Assembly (NCBI GenBank): GCA_040400005.1
Contig: JBBARC010000037.1
Span: 1 to 36,194 of the forward strand
From: JBBARC01 sp040400005
Lineage (GTDB): Bacteria; Pseudomonadota; Alphaproteobacteria; Acetobacterales; Acetobacteraceae
Reading direction: 5' to 3'
DNA: 36,194 nt
The notes beneath the pieces were generated by a model, which saw only the letters and a program-made list of their open reading frames with translations, did not search any database and had not been told where the DNA came from. This document shows, piece after piece, positions 14,847 through 23,430 of the stretch. Positions within the stretch are counted from its first letter, which is position 1, and each line of letters starts with the position of its first letter. A program made the position numbers and the translations under genes.

Positions 14847-16658
14847 ATGCCGGGCGCATTTCGGTCGCTGCTGAGGAAAGGAAGAATCTTCTTTTCTGAA
14901 GAAAAGAAGCAAAAGACTTTTATAATGATGGCACCTGTAACGCACGGTGCCGCGGTGCCCCAGGCCCCAAATCATAAAAGTCTTTTTGCTTCTTTTTCTT
15001 CAGAAAAAGAAGTCCTTGCCCTTATCCTCACTGCCCTAGCCTGCCCCGCCCAAGCCGAAGACCGTGCAGCCCTCATGCGCGCCCATCGCGGCGGCACGCT
15101 GCATGTGTCGTTTTATAACGGCCTGGGCACCATCGATCCCCAAATTAGCTACCTGCTGCCAACTTTGCAGGTGTACGCCATCACCATGGATGGCCTGCTA
15201 GCCTTTCGCAAAACCGGCGGGGATGCCAGCAACGATCTGGTGCCCGATTTGGCGGAGGCGATGCCTGACGTGCGCGATGCCGGCACCACCTACGTGTTTA
15301 CCCTGCGCCACGGCGTGCGCTTTTCCAACGGCACGGACGTCACCGTGGCCGATGTGGCCGCAACTTTCCGCCGCCTATTCAAAGTCGGCAGCCCCAACGC
15401 ACAAGCCTGGTTTGGCGATATTGTCGGCGCCGCCGCCTGCCTAAAAACCCCGGCTACCTGCACGCTGGCCGGTGGGGTTGAAACCGATGCCGCGCAAAAC
15501 ACCATCACCCTGCACACCACGCGCGCCAACGGCGATTTTTTAAGCCAGATCGCCCTGGGCTTTACCGGCATTATGCCGGCCGATACACCGGCAACCGACC
15601 TAGGCACCACCCCGCCGATCGGCACCGGCGCTTACCGCATCACCCAGTATTCGCCGCAACACGGGCTAACCCTGGAGCGTAACCCATATTTTCGGCAATG
15701 GAGCGCGGATGCCCAGCCCGATGGGTTTGTTGATCGCATCGACTACCGCTTTGGCCTGACCGCGCAAAACGCGATAACGGCAGTGCTAAACAATCAGCTT
15801 GATTTTTTGGAAGACCAAAAACCGCTGGATAGGCTGCCCGAAATCGGCGCCAAATGGGCCGATCGCGCGCATATCAACAAAGTGCTTGGTGGCTACTATC
15901 TCACCCTTAACGTCAACCGCCCGCCGTTTAACAATTTGGCCGTGCGGCGTGCCGTGGCATTGACGATCAACCGCCGGGCGGCGGCGAATTTGTTCGGCGG
16001 CCCGGCCATGGCAACGCCGCTGTGCCAAATAGCACCGGCCGGCCTGCCGGGCCGCACGCCGTTCTGCCCGTTCACCAAAACCCCAGGCGATACCTGGCAA
16101 GACCCCGACATGCAAAGGGCCCGCGCACTTATCGGCACAGCGGCCGCAAACGCGCCGCCGATCACGCTAATCACCTCGAGTTCTGAAGTTGCCCGCGCGG
16201 TTGGGCTATATACCCAAAGTGTACTGCAAGATTTGGGATTTTCCGCAAACCTGCGATCGCTTTCCTACAATATCTTTTTTCCCTACATCGAAAACACTAA
16301 TAATAACGTCGCAATTTCAGTGATGCCGTGGATCGCCGATTACCCCAGCATCGCCGGCTACGAACAAATTTTACTGTCTTGCGCAAGTTTCAACCCCGGC
16401 AGCGATGCATCGCCCAACGTGCCCGGCTTTTGCGATCGCGCGATCGATGCCCGCATGCAGGCCGCCCAAACCCTGGGCGCCACCAACCCCGCCGCGGCGG
16501 CAGCGCTATGGGGCGGCATAGATCACGACCTCACCCAAACCGCCGCCCTAATCCCGCTGTTTCAGCAAAACGAATTAACCCTGCTATCGTCAAGGGTTGG
16601 TCATTTCATGTATTCCAATGTCTATCACATGATCTTTTCGCAGGCCTGGGTACAATGA
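14847..16658 (+). CDS. ABC transporter substrate-binding protein, family 5 (copy 1), with repeat element in its signal peptide
   Basis: The frame from 14847 gives 603 residues. The first 12 (MPGAFRSLLRKG) look like a signal-peptide n-region, then residues 13-55 are encoded by a palindromic repeat element (FFSEEKKQKTF ... KSLFASFSSEKE), then the hydrophobic core and cleavage site follow (VLALILTALACPAQA-ED). The mature part is a family 5 (DppA/OppA type) periplasmic binding protein: HRGGTLHVSFYNGLGTIDPQ near the start and ISYLLPTLQVYAITMDGLLA after. The start is uncertain; an ATG-ATG inside the element (near 14925) is an alternative. The stop overlaps the next gene by ATGA. Probable ligands are peptides. 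Confidence 0.85.
   Translation: MPGAFRSLLRKGRIFFSEEKKQKTFIMMAPVTHGAAVPQAPNHKSLFASFSSEKEVLALILTALACPAQAEDRAALMRAHRGGTLHVSFYNGLGTIDPQISYLLPTLQVYAITMDGLLAFRKTGGDASNDLVPDLAEAMPDVRDAGTTYVFTLRHGVRFSNGTDVTVADVAATFRRLFKVGSPNAQAWFGDIVGAAACLKTPATCTLAGGVETDAAQNTITLHTTRANGDFLSQIALGFTGIMPADTPATDLGTTPPIGTGAYRITQYSPQHGLTLERNPYFRQWSADAQPDGFVDRIDYRFGLTAQNAITAVLNNQLDFLEDQKPLDRLPEIGAKWADRAHINKVLGGYYLTLNVNRPPFNNLAVRRAVALTINRRAAANLFGGPAMATPLCQIAPAGLPGRTPFCPFTKTPGDTWQDPDMQRARALIGTAAANAPPITLITSSSEVARAVGLYTQSVLQDLGFSANLRSLSYNIFFPYIENTNNNVAISVMPWIADYPSIAGYEQILLSCASFNPGSDASPNVPGFCDRAIDARMQAAQTLGATNPAAAAALWGGIDHDLTQTAALIPLFQQNELTLLSSRVGHFMYSNVYHMIFSQAWVQ
14881..15020. repeat. Palindromic repeat element, core-type copy C, inside binding protein 1
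   Basis: Left arm 14888-14921 and right arm 14976-15012 are complementary (GAAGCAAAAGACTTTT against AAAAGTCTTTTTGCTTC), with a spacer of 54 nt. The terminal AGGGCAATCGGGTGAA repeats are absent. The frame of the binding protein is open through the whole element. Confidence 0.88.
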
Positions 16659-18316
16659 AACTTCTCCGCGTTGCCCTACCGTTGTTTTGCCTAGGCGCCG
16701 CCCACGCGCAAACCATGGATCGCGCAGCACTCATGCGCGATCATCGCGGTGGCACATTAAAACTCGCCGCCACCCGCGCCCAAGGCACTATCGACCCGCA
16801 AATAAACTACACCAGCCAATACAATCAGGTGTTTGCTATCGTCACCGATGGCCTCGTCACTTTTCGCAAATCCGTAGGCCCCAGATCGCTCGAAGTCGTG
16901 CCCGATCTCGCCGATGCCATGCCCGATGTGCGCGATGGCGGCACCACCTATGTGTTTCACCTGCGGCCTGGCATAAAATTTTCCGATGGCCGCACCGTGG
17001 GTGTGGCCGATGTGGTAGCGTCGTTTCGCCGCCTCTTCAAAGTAAGTAGCCCCAACGCCGCCAGTTGGTACAACATCATTGTCGGCGGCGATGCCTGTGT
17101 CGCCCACCCCGCCACCTGCACGCTTGAAGGCGGTGTCATCGGTGATCCCGCCACCAACACCATCACCATTCATACAACGCGCCCCAGCGGCGAGTTTTTA
17201 TATCAGCTCGCCATGCCTTTTGCCGCCATTCTGCCGGCCGATACACAACCAACCGATCTTGGCGTGCAACCACCCATCACCACCGGCCCCTACACCATCA
17301 CCGCCTACAACCCCATTCATGCGATGATCCTAAAACGCAATCCATATTTTCATGAATGGAGCGTGGATGCCCAACCCGATGGCTACCCCGATGAGATCAA
17401 TTACCGCTACGGCCTAGAAAACGAAGCCGAGGTCACCGCCGTTTTCAACGGCCAGATCGATTGGATGTTTGATTTCAAACCGCTCGATCGGGTGATAGAT
17501 ATCGGCACCAACCACCCAAGCCTTGCCCACATCAACCAAATGCTCGGCTATTACTACCTGCCGATGAACGTCAACCTGCCCCCCTTTAACAACGCCGATG
17601 CCCGCCGCGCCGTCGCCATGGCGATCAACCGCCGTGCCGTGCTGAATTTATTCGGCGGCCCCGCCATGGGCACGCCCCTGTGCCAATTACTGCCCAACGG
17701 CATCCCCGGCTATGTCGAGTACTGCCCCTACACCAAAAACCCTGGCAAAACCTGGCAACACCCCGATATCGAAACCGCCCGTGAATTGGTGAAAAAATCC
17801 GGTACCGCCGGCATGAAAGTAACGCTAATCACCTCAGATATCGATGTCGAACACGCAACCGGCTTGTACCTGCAAAGCGTGCTCGCCGACATCGGTTACG
17901 ATGCCCGGCTGCAATCCATTTCCAATAATATCGCGTTCACCTACATGCAAAATTCTAATAACCGCATGCAAATCGGCCTGACCAACTGGTACCAGGATTA
18001 CCCCGCCGCCTCCGATTTCCTCTATATCATGAACGCCTGCAGCTCGTTCCACCCAGGTTCGGATGCATCGGTTAACATGTCGGGTTTCTGTAACCCCGCA
18101 ATCGACGCGGCCATGGAAAAAGCCATTGCCCAAGCGGTAACCGATCCCAGCGGTGCGGCCAGATCATGGCAGGACATCAACCGCACCCTAACCGATCTCG
18201 CCCCCGAAACCACGCTATTCCAAATCAACGAACTCAACATCGTATCCCCCCGCGTCGGCAACTACACCTATTCGTCGCTATATCATCTGCTGTTTTCACA
18301 GGTCTGGGTGAAATGA
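16655..18316 (+). CDS. ABC transporter substrate-binding protein, family 5 (copy 2)
   Basis: The 553-residue protein has a compact ordinary signal peptide (MKLLRVALPLFCLGAAHAQ). The mature part begins MDRAALMRDHRGGTLKLA, nearly the same as copy 1 (EDRAALMRAHRGGTLHVS). Family 5 features include YVFHLRPGIKFSDGRTV, DVVASFRRLFKV, ILKRNPYFHEWS and ARRAVAMAINRRAVLNLFGG. Conserved cysteines in DACVAHPATC and CQLLPNGIPGYVEYC recur in all three paralogues. The ATG overlaps the previous stop (ATGA), as does its own stop with copy 3. It lacks the repeat element carried by copies 1 and 3 and so shows what the unaltered signal peptide looks like. Confidence 0.92.
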   Translation: MKLLRVALPLFCLGAAHAQTMDRAALMRDHRGGTLKLAATRAQGTIDPQINYTSQYNQVFAIVTDGLVTFRKSVGPRSLEVVPDLADAMPDVRDGGTTYVFHLRPGIKFSDGRTVGVADVVASFRRLFKVSSPNAASWYNIIVGGDACVAHPATCTLEGGVIGDPATNTITIHTTRPSGEFLYQLAMPFAAILPADTQPTDLGVQPPITTGPYTITAYNPIHAMILKRNPYFHEWSVDAQPDGYPDEINYRYGLENEAEVTAVFNGQIDWMFDFKPLDRVIDIGTNHPSLAHINQMLGYYYLPMNVNLPPFNNADARRAVAMAINRRAVLNLFGGPAMGTPLCQLLPNGIPGYVEYCPYTKNPGKTWQHPDIETARELVKKSGTAGMKVTLITSDIDVEHATGLYLQSVLADIGYDARLQSISNNIAFTYMQNSNNRMQIGLTNWYQDYPAASDFLYIMNACSSFHPGSDASVNMSGFCNPAIDAAMEKAIAQAVTDPSGAARSWQDINRTLTDLAPETTLFQINELNIVSPRVGNYTYSSLYHLLFSQVWVK

Positions 18317-20091
18317 GGGCGATTAGAAAAGTAAGACTCTTCTTTTCTGAAGAAAAGAAGCAAAAGACTTTTTATAATGTTAGTTCGGAGCACTCGGTGA
18401 CATGGAAGCCCCAGGCCCAGCGTCATAAAAGTCTTTTTGCTTCTTTTTCTTCAGAAAAAGAAGTCTTCTTATCCTTAGTCTTACTTCTGGCACCGGCTAA
18501 AGCCCAAGCCGCGTCCCACACCGGCGGCACGCTGTGGCTTACCACCACCACCGCGTCGGGCAGCATTGATCCGCACATTAATTATACCGAACGCTACTAC
18601 CAAGTGTTTGCCGCCGTGACCGATGGCTTGGTCACGTTTCGAAAATCCGATGGCGCAACCTCGGTTGATGTGGTGCCCGATTTAGCGGATAGCCTGCCTG
18701 TTATCACCGATGGTGGCACCACCTACAGCTTTCACTTACGCGCGGGGATAAAATTCTCCGATGGTCGCACTGTGGGGGTAGAAGATGTAGCGGCGTCCCT
18801 GCGCCGCATGTTTAAGGTGGTCGGCCCTAATGCCGATAGCTGGTACAGCATCATTGTTGGCGGCAAGGATTGCGTAAAAACGCCGGCCACTTGCACGCTG
18901 GCTGGTGGGGTTATGACCGATGCTGCCACCAACACCATCGTTTTGCACTTAACCCATCCCAACGCCGAATTTTTGCAGCAGCTCGCGTTACCCATTGCCA
19001 GCGTGCTGCCCGCCGATACACCGCCGCATGATTTGGGCATCACACCCCCCATCACCACCGGCCCTTACCGTATTGAAAGCTACAATCCGCAGCGCGCCCT
19101 GGTGCTAACGCGCAATCCGTATTTTCATGAATGGAGCCGCGCGGCTCAACCCGCCGGCTACCCCGACAAGATCAACTATCGCTTTGGCCTGCAAACCGAG
19201 GATGAAATTTCTGGCGTTCTGACTGGTCAACTCGACTGGACCCCAGATCCGATCCCAATCGATCGCCTGCCCGAAATAGGCGCCCGTTATGCAAACCTCG
19301 TGCACATCAGCCAAACCCAGGGCTATTTTTTTCTATCGATGAACGTAAATCTGGCACCGTTCAACCAAATCGCCTTGCGCCGCGCCGTGGCCCTGGCGGT
19401 CAATCGCCGCGCCCTGATCAATTTATTTGGCGGGCCGGCGCTGGCAACGCCGCTATGCCAGTTGCTACCGAACGGCGTGCCGGGTTACGTGCCATTCTGC
19501 CCTTTTTCCAACCCTGCCGGCGCACCCTGGCAAGCGCCAGACCTAGCCACCGCCCGCGCCGCCCTGCGTGGCACGTCGGCGCTTGGCACCGCGGTTACCA
19601 TCATCACCCGCGATGGCACGGTGGAACGCTCGGCCGGCCTCTATTTGCAAAGCCTGTTATCTGATCTTGGTTTTGCCGCTCACACCCGCGCCGTTTCCAA
19701 CCAGATTTTTGCGCCATATGTGCAAAACAGCGCAAACCAAGTGCAGATGGCGCTCAATTCCTGGTTCCCCGATTACCCCGCCCCATCCAATTTTCTGCGC
19801 CTGATGTATGCCTGCACATCGTTCCACCCAGGCGCCGATATCTCCACCAATTTCGCCGGTTTTTGCAATCCCGCGATCGACGCGCAAATGCAAACTGCCG
19901 AGCGCCTGGCCCTCACCGATCCCACCGCCGCTGCCGCACTATGGGCCGACATCGATCACCGCCTAACCGACACCGCAGCCGGCACCGGCCTGTTTCAAAT
20001 CAGCCTGCTGGATCTTTCTTCACCCCGCCTAGGCAATTACCAATTTTCCGCCGTCTACCACCGGCTTCTGTCGCAAACCTGGGTGCAGTAA
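18313..20091 (+). CDS. ABC transporter substrate-binding protein, family 5 (copy 3), with repeat element in its signal peptide
   Basis: The ATG at 18313 overlaps the preceding TGA as ATGA, the same coupling as between copies 1 and 2, which supports this start. It encodes MRAIRK, then about 44 residues from a repeat element (VRLFFSEEKKQKTF ... HKSLFASFSSEKE), then a hydrophobic core and cleavage site (VFLSLVLLLAPAKAQA). The total is 592 residues. The mature protein is family 5: YSFHLRAGIKFSDGRTVGVE, LTRNPYFHEWS and RRAVALAVNRRALINLFGG. It is closer in length and motifs to copy 2. Whether the lengthened n-region still allows export, or translation restarts inside, cannot be decided from sequence. 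Confidence 0.87.
   Translation: MRAIRKVRLFFSEEKKQKTFYNVSSEHSVTWKPQAQRHKSLFASFSSEKEVFLSLVLLLAPAKAQAASHTGGTLWLTTTTASGSIDPHINYTERYYQVFAAVTDGLVTFRKSDGATSVDVVPDLADSLPVITDGGTTYSFHLRAGIKFSDGRTVGVEDVAASLRRMFKVVGPNADSWYSIIVGGKDCVKTPATCTLAGGVMTDAATNTIVLHLTHPNAEFLQQLALPIASVLPADTPPHDLGITPPITTGPYRIESYNPQRALVLTRNPYFHEWSRAAQPAGYPDKINYRFGLQTEDEISGVLTGQLDWTPDPIPIDRLPEIGARYANLVHISQTQGYFFLSMNVNLAPFNQIALRRAVALAVNRRALINLFGGPALATPLCQLLPNGVPGYVPFCPFSNPAGAPWQAPDLATARAALRGTSALGTAVTIITRDGTVERSAGLYLQSLLSDLGFAAHTRAVSNQIFAPYVQNSANQVQMALNSWFPDYPAPSNFLRLMYACTSFHPGADISTNFAGFCNPAIDAQMQTAERLALTDPTAAAALWADIDHRLTDTAAGTGLFQISLLDLSSPRLGNYQFSAVYHRLLSQTWVQ
18331..18470. repeat. Palindromic repeat element, core-type copy D, inside binding protein 3
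   Basis: Arms at 18339-18372 and 18427-18463 are complementary. The spacer contains TTCGGAGCACTCGGTGAC and CCCCAGGCCCAGCGTC, the reverse complement type of the spacers in copies A and B. It lies wholly inside the coding frame between the n-region and hydrophobic core of the signal peptide. Confidence 0.9.
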
Positions 20092-20141
20092 TGCCAACTC
20101 CAATAACCCTAAGTGCCGAGGCGCCGCGAACCCAATATAAC

Positions 20142-20186
20142 AAAAGTCTTTTTGCTTCTTTTTCGGAAGACAAAAGAAGGCTCTTG
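20142..20186. repeat. Half copy of the palindromic repeat element
   Basis: Only a right arm is present (AAAAGTCTTTTTGCTTC then TTTTTCGGAAGACAAAAG). The inner hairpin is diverged. It lies in the 206-bp gap between binding protein 3 and the first permease gene, which otherwise shows no feature I recognise. Confidence 0.75.
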
Positions 20187-20297
20187 CCCTGCGGTAACAT
20201 CTGATTATTTAAACACTTACCTACGCCACCTTGTAAATTTTTCGGTTTTGTCTCACGTTGCGCTCCTACCTCCCCCCATCACAGGGCTGCGACTAGC

Positions 20298-21302
20298 TTG
20301 AGCGAACAGGTGCCCCAACCGCCCCCCGGGCCATGGCAAACCGCCTGGCGCAAGCTGCGGCGCGACCGCGCCGCAATCGTCGCGCTATGGGTGCTCGGCG
20401 CCATTCTGCTCGCCTGTGTGCTGGCCCCACTCTACGCCAATTTCATCTCCGGCACCGATCCCTTCCGCCCGCATTTAGATGGCAGCATCACCATCGGCGG
20501 CCAAAGCATCGATGTGCTGCAAGCGGCCGATAACCCGTTGCACCTAGGCGTTGCCCCCATCGGCCCGACCTGGCGCGGCGCGTATTTTTTAGGCGCCGAT
20601 AATCAGGGCCGCGATATCGCCGCCCGGCTGTTATACGGCGGGCGCAATTCACTGCTGATTGCTGGCATTGCTACCGCTTTCTGCCTGTTTGGCGCGGCCC
20701 TTATTGGCATTGTCGCCGGTTTTTTTGGCGGCTGGGTCGATATTGTGCTGTCCCGCCTGCTTGATATCATGTGGGCGTTTCCGGTGTATTTGCTGGCCAT
20801 TTCGCTATCCATTGTGCTGATCGCGCAAGGCATCAAAATCGGTCCCTTCACGATAGAATCCGATAATCTACTGCTGCCGATTTTCATCATCGCCCTGGTT
20901 TATGTGCCTTACGTCGCCCGCCCCATTCGCGGCCAGGTGCTGGCCCTCACGCAAAGCGAATTCGTGCTGGCGGCAACCGCCTTGGGCGTGCCGCGTGCGC
21001 GCATTTTGCTGCGCGATATCGTGCCCAATATCATCTCAACGCTGGTGGTGTTTGCGCCGCTCATCATGGCGCTCAACCTGCTCACCGAAAGTGCGCTGTC
21101 GTTCCTCTCCATCGGCGTGCAATCGCCGGCGGCAAGCTGGGGCACCATCATCGCCGATGGCCAAAGCATGATCTATCTGCGCCCGATGGTTGCCATCGCC
21201 CCTGGCCTTGCCATCGTTATAACCGTGCTAGCGCTGAATGTGCTGGGCGATGGCGTGCGCGATGCGCTCGATCCGCGCGCCAAATTGCGTGAAGGCGCCT
21301 GA
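20298..21302 (+). CDS. Peptide ABC transporter permease, DppC/OppC type
   Basis: A 334-residue inner-membrane protein with about six membrane segments. The N-terminal cytoplasmic part WRKLRRDRAAIVALWVLGAI and the early periplasmic loop FLGADNQGRDIAARLLYGGR are typical of the DppC/OppC group, as is the EAA-like loop ALTQSEFVLAATALGVPRAR followed by LLRDIVPNI. It uses a TTG start at 20298; an in-frame TAG lies just upstream. Its TGA overlaps the next ATG (TGATG). The gene order C-B-D-F is the reverse of the usual B-C. Together with the three upstream binding proteins it should form an importer for peptides or a similar ligand. Confidence 0.92.
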   Translation: MSEQVPQPPPGPWQTAWRKLRRDRAAIVALWVLGAILLACVLAPLYANFISGTDPFRPHLDGSITIGGQSIDVLQAADNPLHLGVAPIGPTWRGAYFLGADNQGRDIAARLLYGGRNSLLIAGIATAFCLFGAALIGIVAGFFGGWVDIVLSRLLDIMWAFPVYLLAISLSIVLIAQGIKIGPFTIESDNLLLPIFIIALVYVPYVARPIRGQVLALTQSEFVLAATALGVPRARILLRDIVPNIISTLVVFAPLIMALNLLTESALSFLSIGVQSPAASWGTIIADGQSMIYLRPMVAIAPGLAIVITVLALNVLGDGVRDALDPRAKLREGA

Positions 21303-22279
21303 TGATCGGCACCCTCATCTCGCGCCTAGCGCAAATGCTGTTTGTCATGGTTGGCATCAGCGCGCTGGTGTTTCTCATTTTCTTCGCAACCCCCGGCGCC
21401 GATCCGGCCGCCCGCATCGCCGGGCGCAATGCAACGCCGGAAACGCTGGCCCAGGTGCGCCACGAATTCGGCTTCGATCGCCCCCTGCCGGTGCAATACG
21501 CGATCATGATGAAACGCCTGTTCATCACCCAAGATCTCGCAAGCTACGCCAACCGCGGCGAATTGGTTATCCCCGAACTGGTCGCCTCCGCGCCGGTGAC
21601 GTTATCGCTGGTGGTGGGCGCCGCCATTTTGTGGGTGCTCGGCGGCATCGCCATCGGCATCACCGCCGCCCTCAATCGCGGCAAACTCGTCGATCGGGCC
21701 TTAATGATCGCCGGGCTAATCGGCATTTCCATGCCGGTATTTTGGGTCGGCGAAGTCGCCAATCTCATTACCCAAAGCCGCTTTCACGATACCTGGCTAT
21801 TCTCCTGGGTGCCCCCGTTGGGCTACGTGCCACTCACCGAAAACCCGCTCGGCTGGTTCAAAGCCCTGATCATTCCTTGGTTTGTGCTCTCCATCCTGTT
21901 CATGGGTTTATATGGCCGCGTGCTGCGCGCATCCCTGATCGAAGCCTACCAGGAAGATTTTATCCGCACCGCACGCGCCAAGGGCCTCACCGAACGCCGC
22001 ATCCTGCTGCGCCATGCGCTGCGCACCTCACTGATTACCTTCGTATCCCTGTTCGGGCTAGATTTCGGCGCCCTAGTCGGTGGCGGCGCATTGCTCACCG
22101 AAGTGGTGTTCGGCCTGCAGGGCGTTGGTAAAATGACCTTTGATGCCCTGCTCAATCTCGATCTTCCGGTGATTATGGCAACCGTTATCTACGCATCGTT
22201 CTTCGTGGTTGCCGCCAGCGCCGTGGTGGATATCGCCTATGCCGCCCTCGATCCGCGGGTGGGCCACCGCAATGGCTGA
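21302..22279 (+). CDS. Peptide ABC transporter permease, DppB/OppB type
   Basis: A 325-residue membrane protein starting MIGTLISRLAQMLFVMVGISALVF, the usual first segment of DppB/OppB, followed by FFATPGADPAARIAG and a long periplasmic region containing LAQVRHEFGFDRPLPVQY. The EAA loop reads SLIEAYQEDFIRTARAKGL followed by RRILLRHALR. It overlaps the upstream gene by one base and the downstream ATPase gene by 8 bp, so translation of the set is coupled. It pairs with the DppC-type protein to form the membrane channel. Confidence 0.93.
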   Translation: MIGTLISRLAQMLFVMVGISALVFLIFFATPGADPAARIAGRNATPETLAQVRHEFGFDRPLPVQYAIMMKRLFITQDLASYANRGELVIPELVASAPVTLSLVVGAAILWVLGGIAIGITAALNRGKLVDRALMIAGLIGISMPVFWVGEVANLITQSRFHDTWLFSWVPPLGYVPLTENPLGWFKALIIPWFVLSILFMGLYGRVLRASLIEAYQEDFIRTARAKGLTERRILLRHALRTSLITFVSLFGLDFGALVGGGALLTEVVFGLQGVGKMTFDALLNLDLPVIMATVIYASFFVVAASAVVDIAYAALDPRVGHRNG

Positions 22280-23261
22280 TGGCAAAACCCTGCTGCGCGT
22301 GCGCAACCTCTCCATCGGCTTTCGCACACCCGATGGCCCGGTAACAGCCGTTGAAAAACTCTCGTTCGATGTCGAAGAACGCGAAATTCTCGGCCTGGTT
22401 GGCGAATCGGGGTCCGGCAAAACCATCTCCATGCTCGCCACCATCGGCCTTATCACCGATCCCAACGCCATCATCAGCGGATCAGTCGAATTCCGCGGCC
22501 GCGAACTCATCGGCCTTTCCCCCACCGACCTGCGCCGCGTGCGCGGCCGCGAAATCGCTATGATCTTTCAAGATCCGATGAGCGCCATGACCCCCGTCTA
22601 TACCGTGGGCTGGCAAATCAGCGAGCAAATCCGCGCCCATTTGCCGTTCTCCGCCAAAGCCGCCCGCACCCGCGCTATCGAATTGCTCGATCTCACCGGC
22701 ATCCCCGATCCCGCCCGCGCCTATGATCGCTACCCCCACCAATTATCCGGCGGCATGCGCCAACGCGCGATGATCGCCATGGCCTTATCCTGTGATCCCG
22801 CCTTGCTGATCGCCGATGAACCGACAACCGCCCTCGATGTTACCGTGCAGGCGCAAATCCTCGCCCTCATCCAACGCCTGCGCCACCAATTCGGCTCGTC
22901 CATCATCCTCATCACCCACGATATGGGCGTGGTTGCCGAAGTTGCCGACAAGGTCATGGTTATGTACGCCGGCCGCCTGGCCGAACGCGGCCGCGTATCC
23001 ACCATTTTTGCATCCCCCGGCCACCCCTACACACGCGGCCTGCTCGCCGCCATCCCGCCAATGTCTGGCCCCCGCCTACGCCGCTTGCCGGCGATCCCCG
23101 GTGTGCCACCGCTGCCGGCAGAAATCCCCCCCGGCTGCCCCTTCGCCCCACGATGCACCCACCGCGTCGAAAAATGCGCCCAGCCGCAGGTGTTAGTACG
23201 CGTCGGCGTGCAGGAAGTTGCCTGCCACCGGGCGCAGAGTTTGGGGTTTGTGCAGGGATGA
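22272..23261 (+). CDS. Peptide ABC transporter ATPase, DppD/OppD type
   Basis: The 329-residue protein has Walker A GESGSGKT (about 44-51), signature LSGGMRQRAMIAMAL, Walker B LLIADEPTTALDV and the switch histidine in ILITHDMGVV. The C-terminal oligopeptide-transporter extension has a cysteine cluster (GCPFAPRCTHRVEKC ... VACH) that in this family can bind an iron-sulfur cluster. The ATG at 22272 is preferred to an earlier in-frame one because it opens on the usual LLRVRNLSIGF. A repeat element separates it from the partner ATPase gene. Confidence 0.94.
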   Translation: MADGKTLLRVRNLSIGFRTPDGPVTAVEKLSFDVEEREILGLVGESGSGKTISMLATIGLITDPNAIISGSVEFRGRELIGLSPTDLRRVRGREIAMIFQDPMSAMTPVYTVGWQISEQIRAHLPFSAKAARTRAIELLDLTGIPDPARAYDRYPHQLSGGMRQRAMIAMALSCDPALLIADEPTTALDVTVQAQILALIQRLRHQFGSSIILITHDMGVVAEVADKVMVMYAGRLAERGRVSTIFASPGHPYTRGLLAAIPPMSGPRLRRLPAIPGVPPLPAEIPPGCPFAPRCTHRVEKCAQPQVLVRVGVQEVACHRAQSLGFVQG

Positions 23262-23263
23262 CA

Positions 23264-23412
23264 GGTAAGAAAGAACCTTCTTTTCTGAAGAAAAGAAGCA
23301 AAAGACCTTTTGTAATGTTGGCTCGGAGAACTCGGTGGCAGCGTTGCCCCTGTCCCCGCATAGTCAAAGTCTTTTTGCTTCTTTTTCTTCAGAAAAAGAA
23401 GGTTCTTCCTTA
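23264..23412. repeat. Palindromic repeat element, core-type copy E, between the two ATPase genes
   Basis: Arms at 23277-23311 and 23366-23401 are complementary, with the spacer TTGGCTCGGAGAACTCGG and following GTGGCAGCGTTGCCCC. It fills nearly the whole gap between the DppD and DppF genes. A transcript would form a large hairpin here, which could lower expression of the second ATPase. Confidence 0.9.
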
Positions 23413-23430
23413 CTTTGTTTGGGCCACGCC

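Noticed and set aside
14881..23412. Regularly repeated palindromes considered as a CRISPR array
   Set aside because: The copies are kilobases apart, in different genes and in both orientations, with similar and not unique spacers; no cas genes are present.
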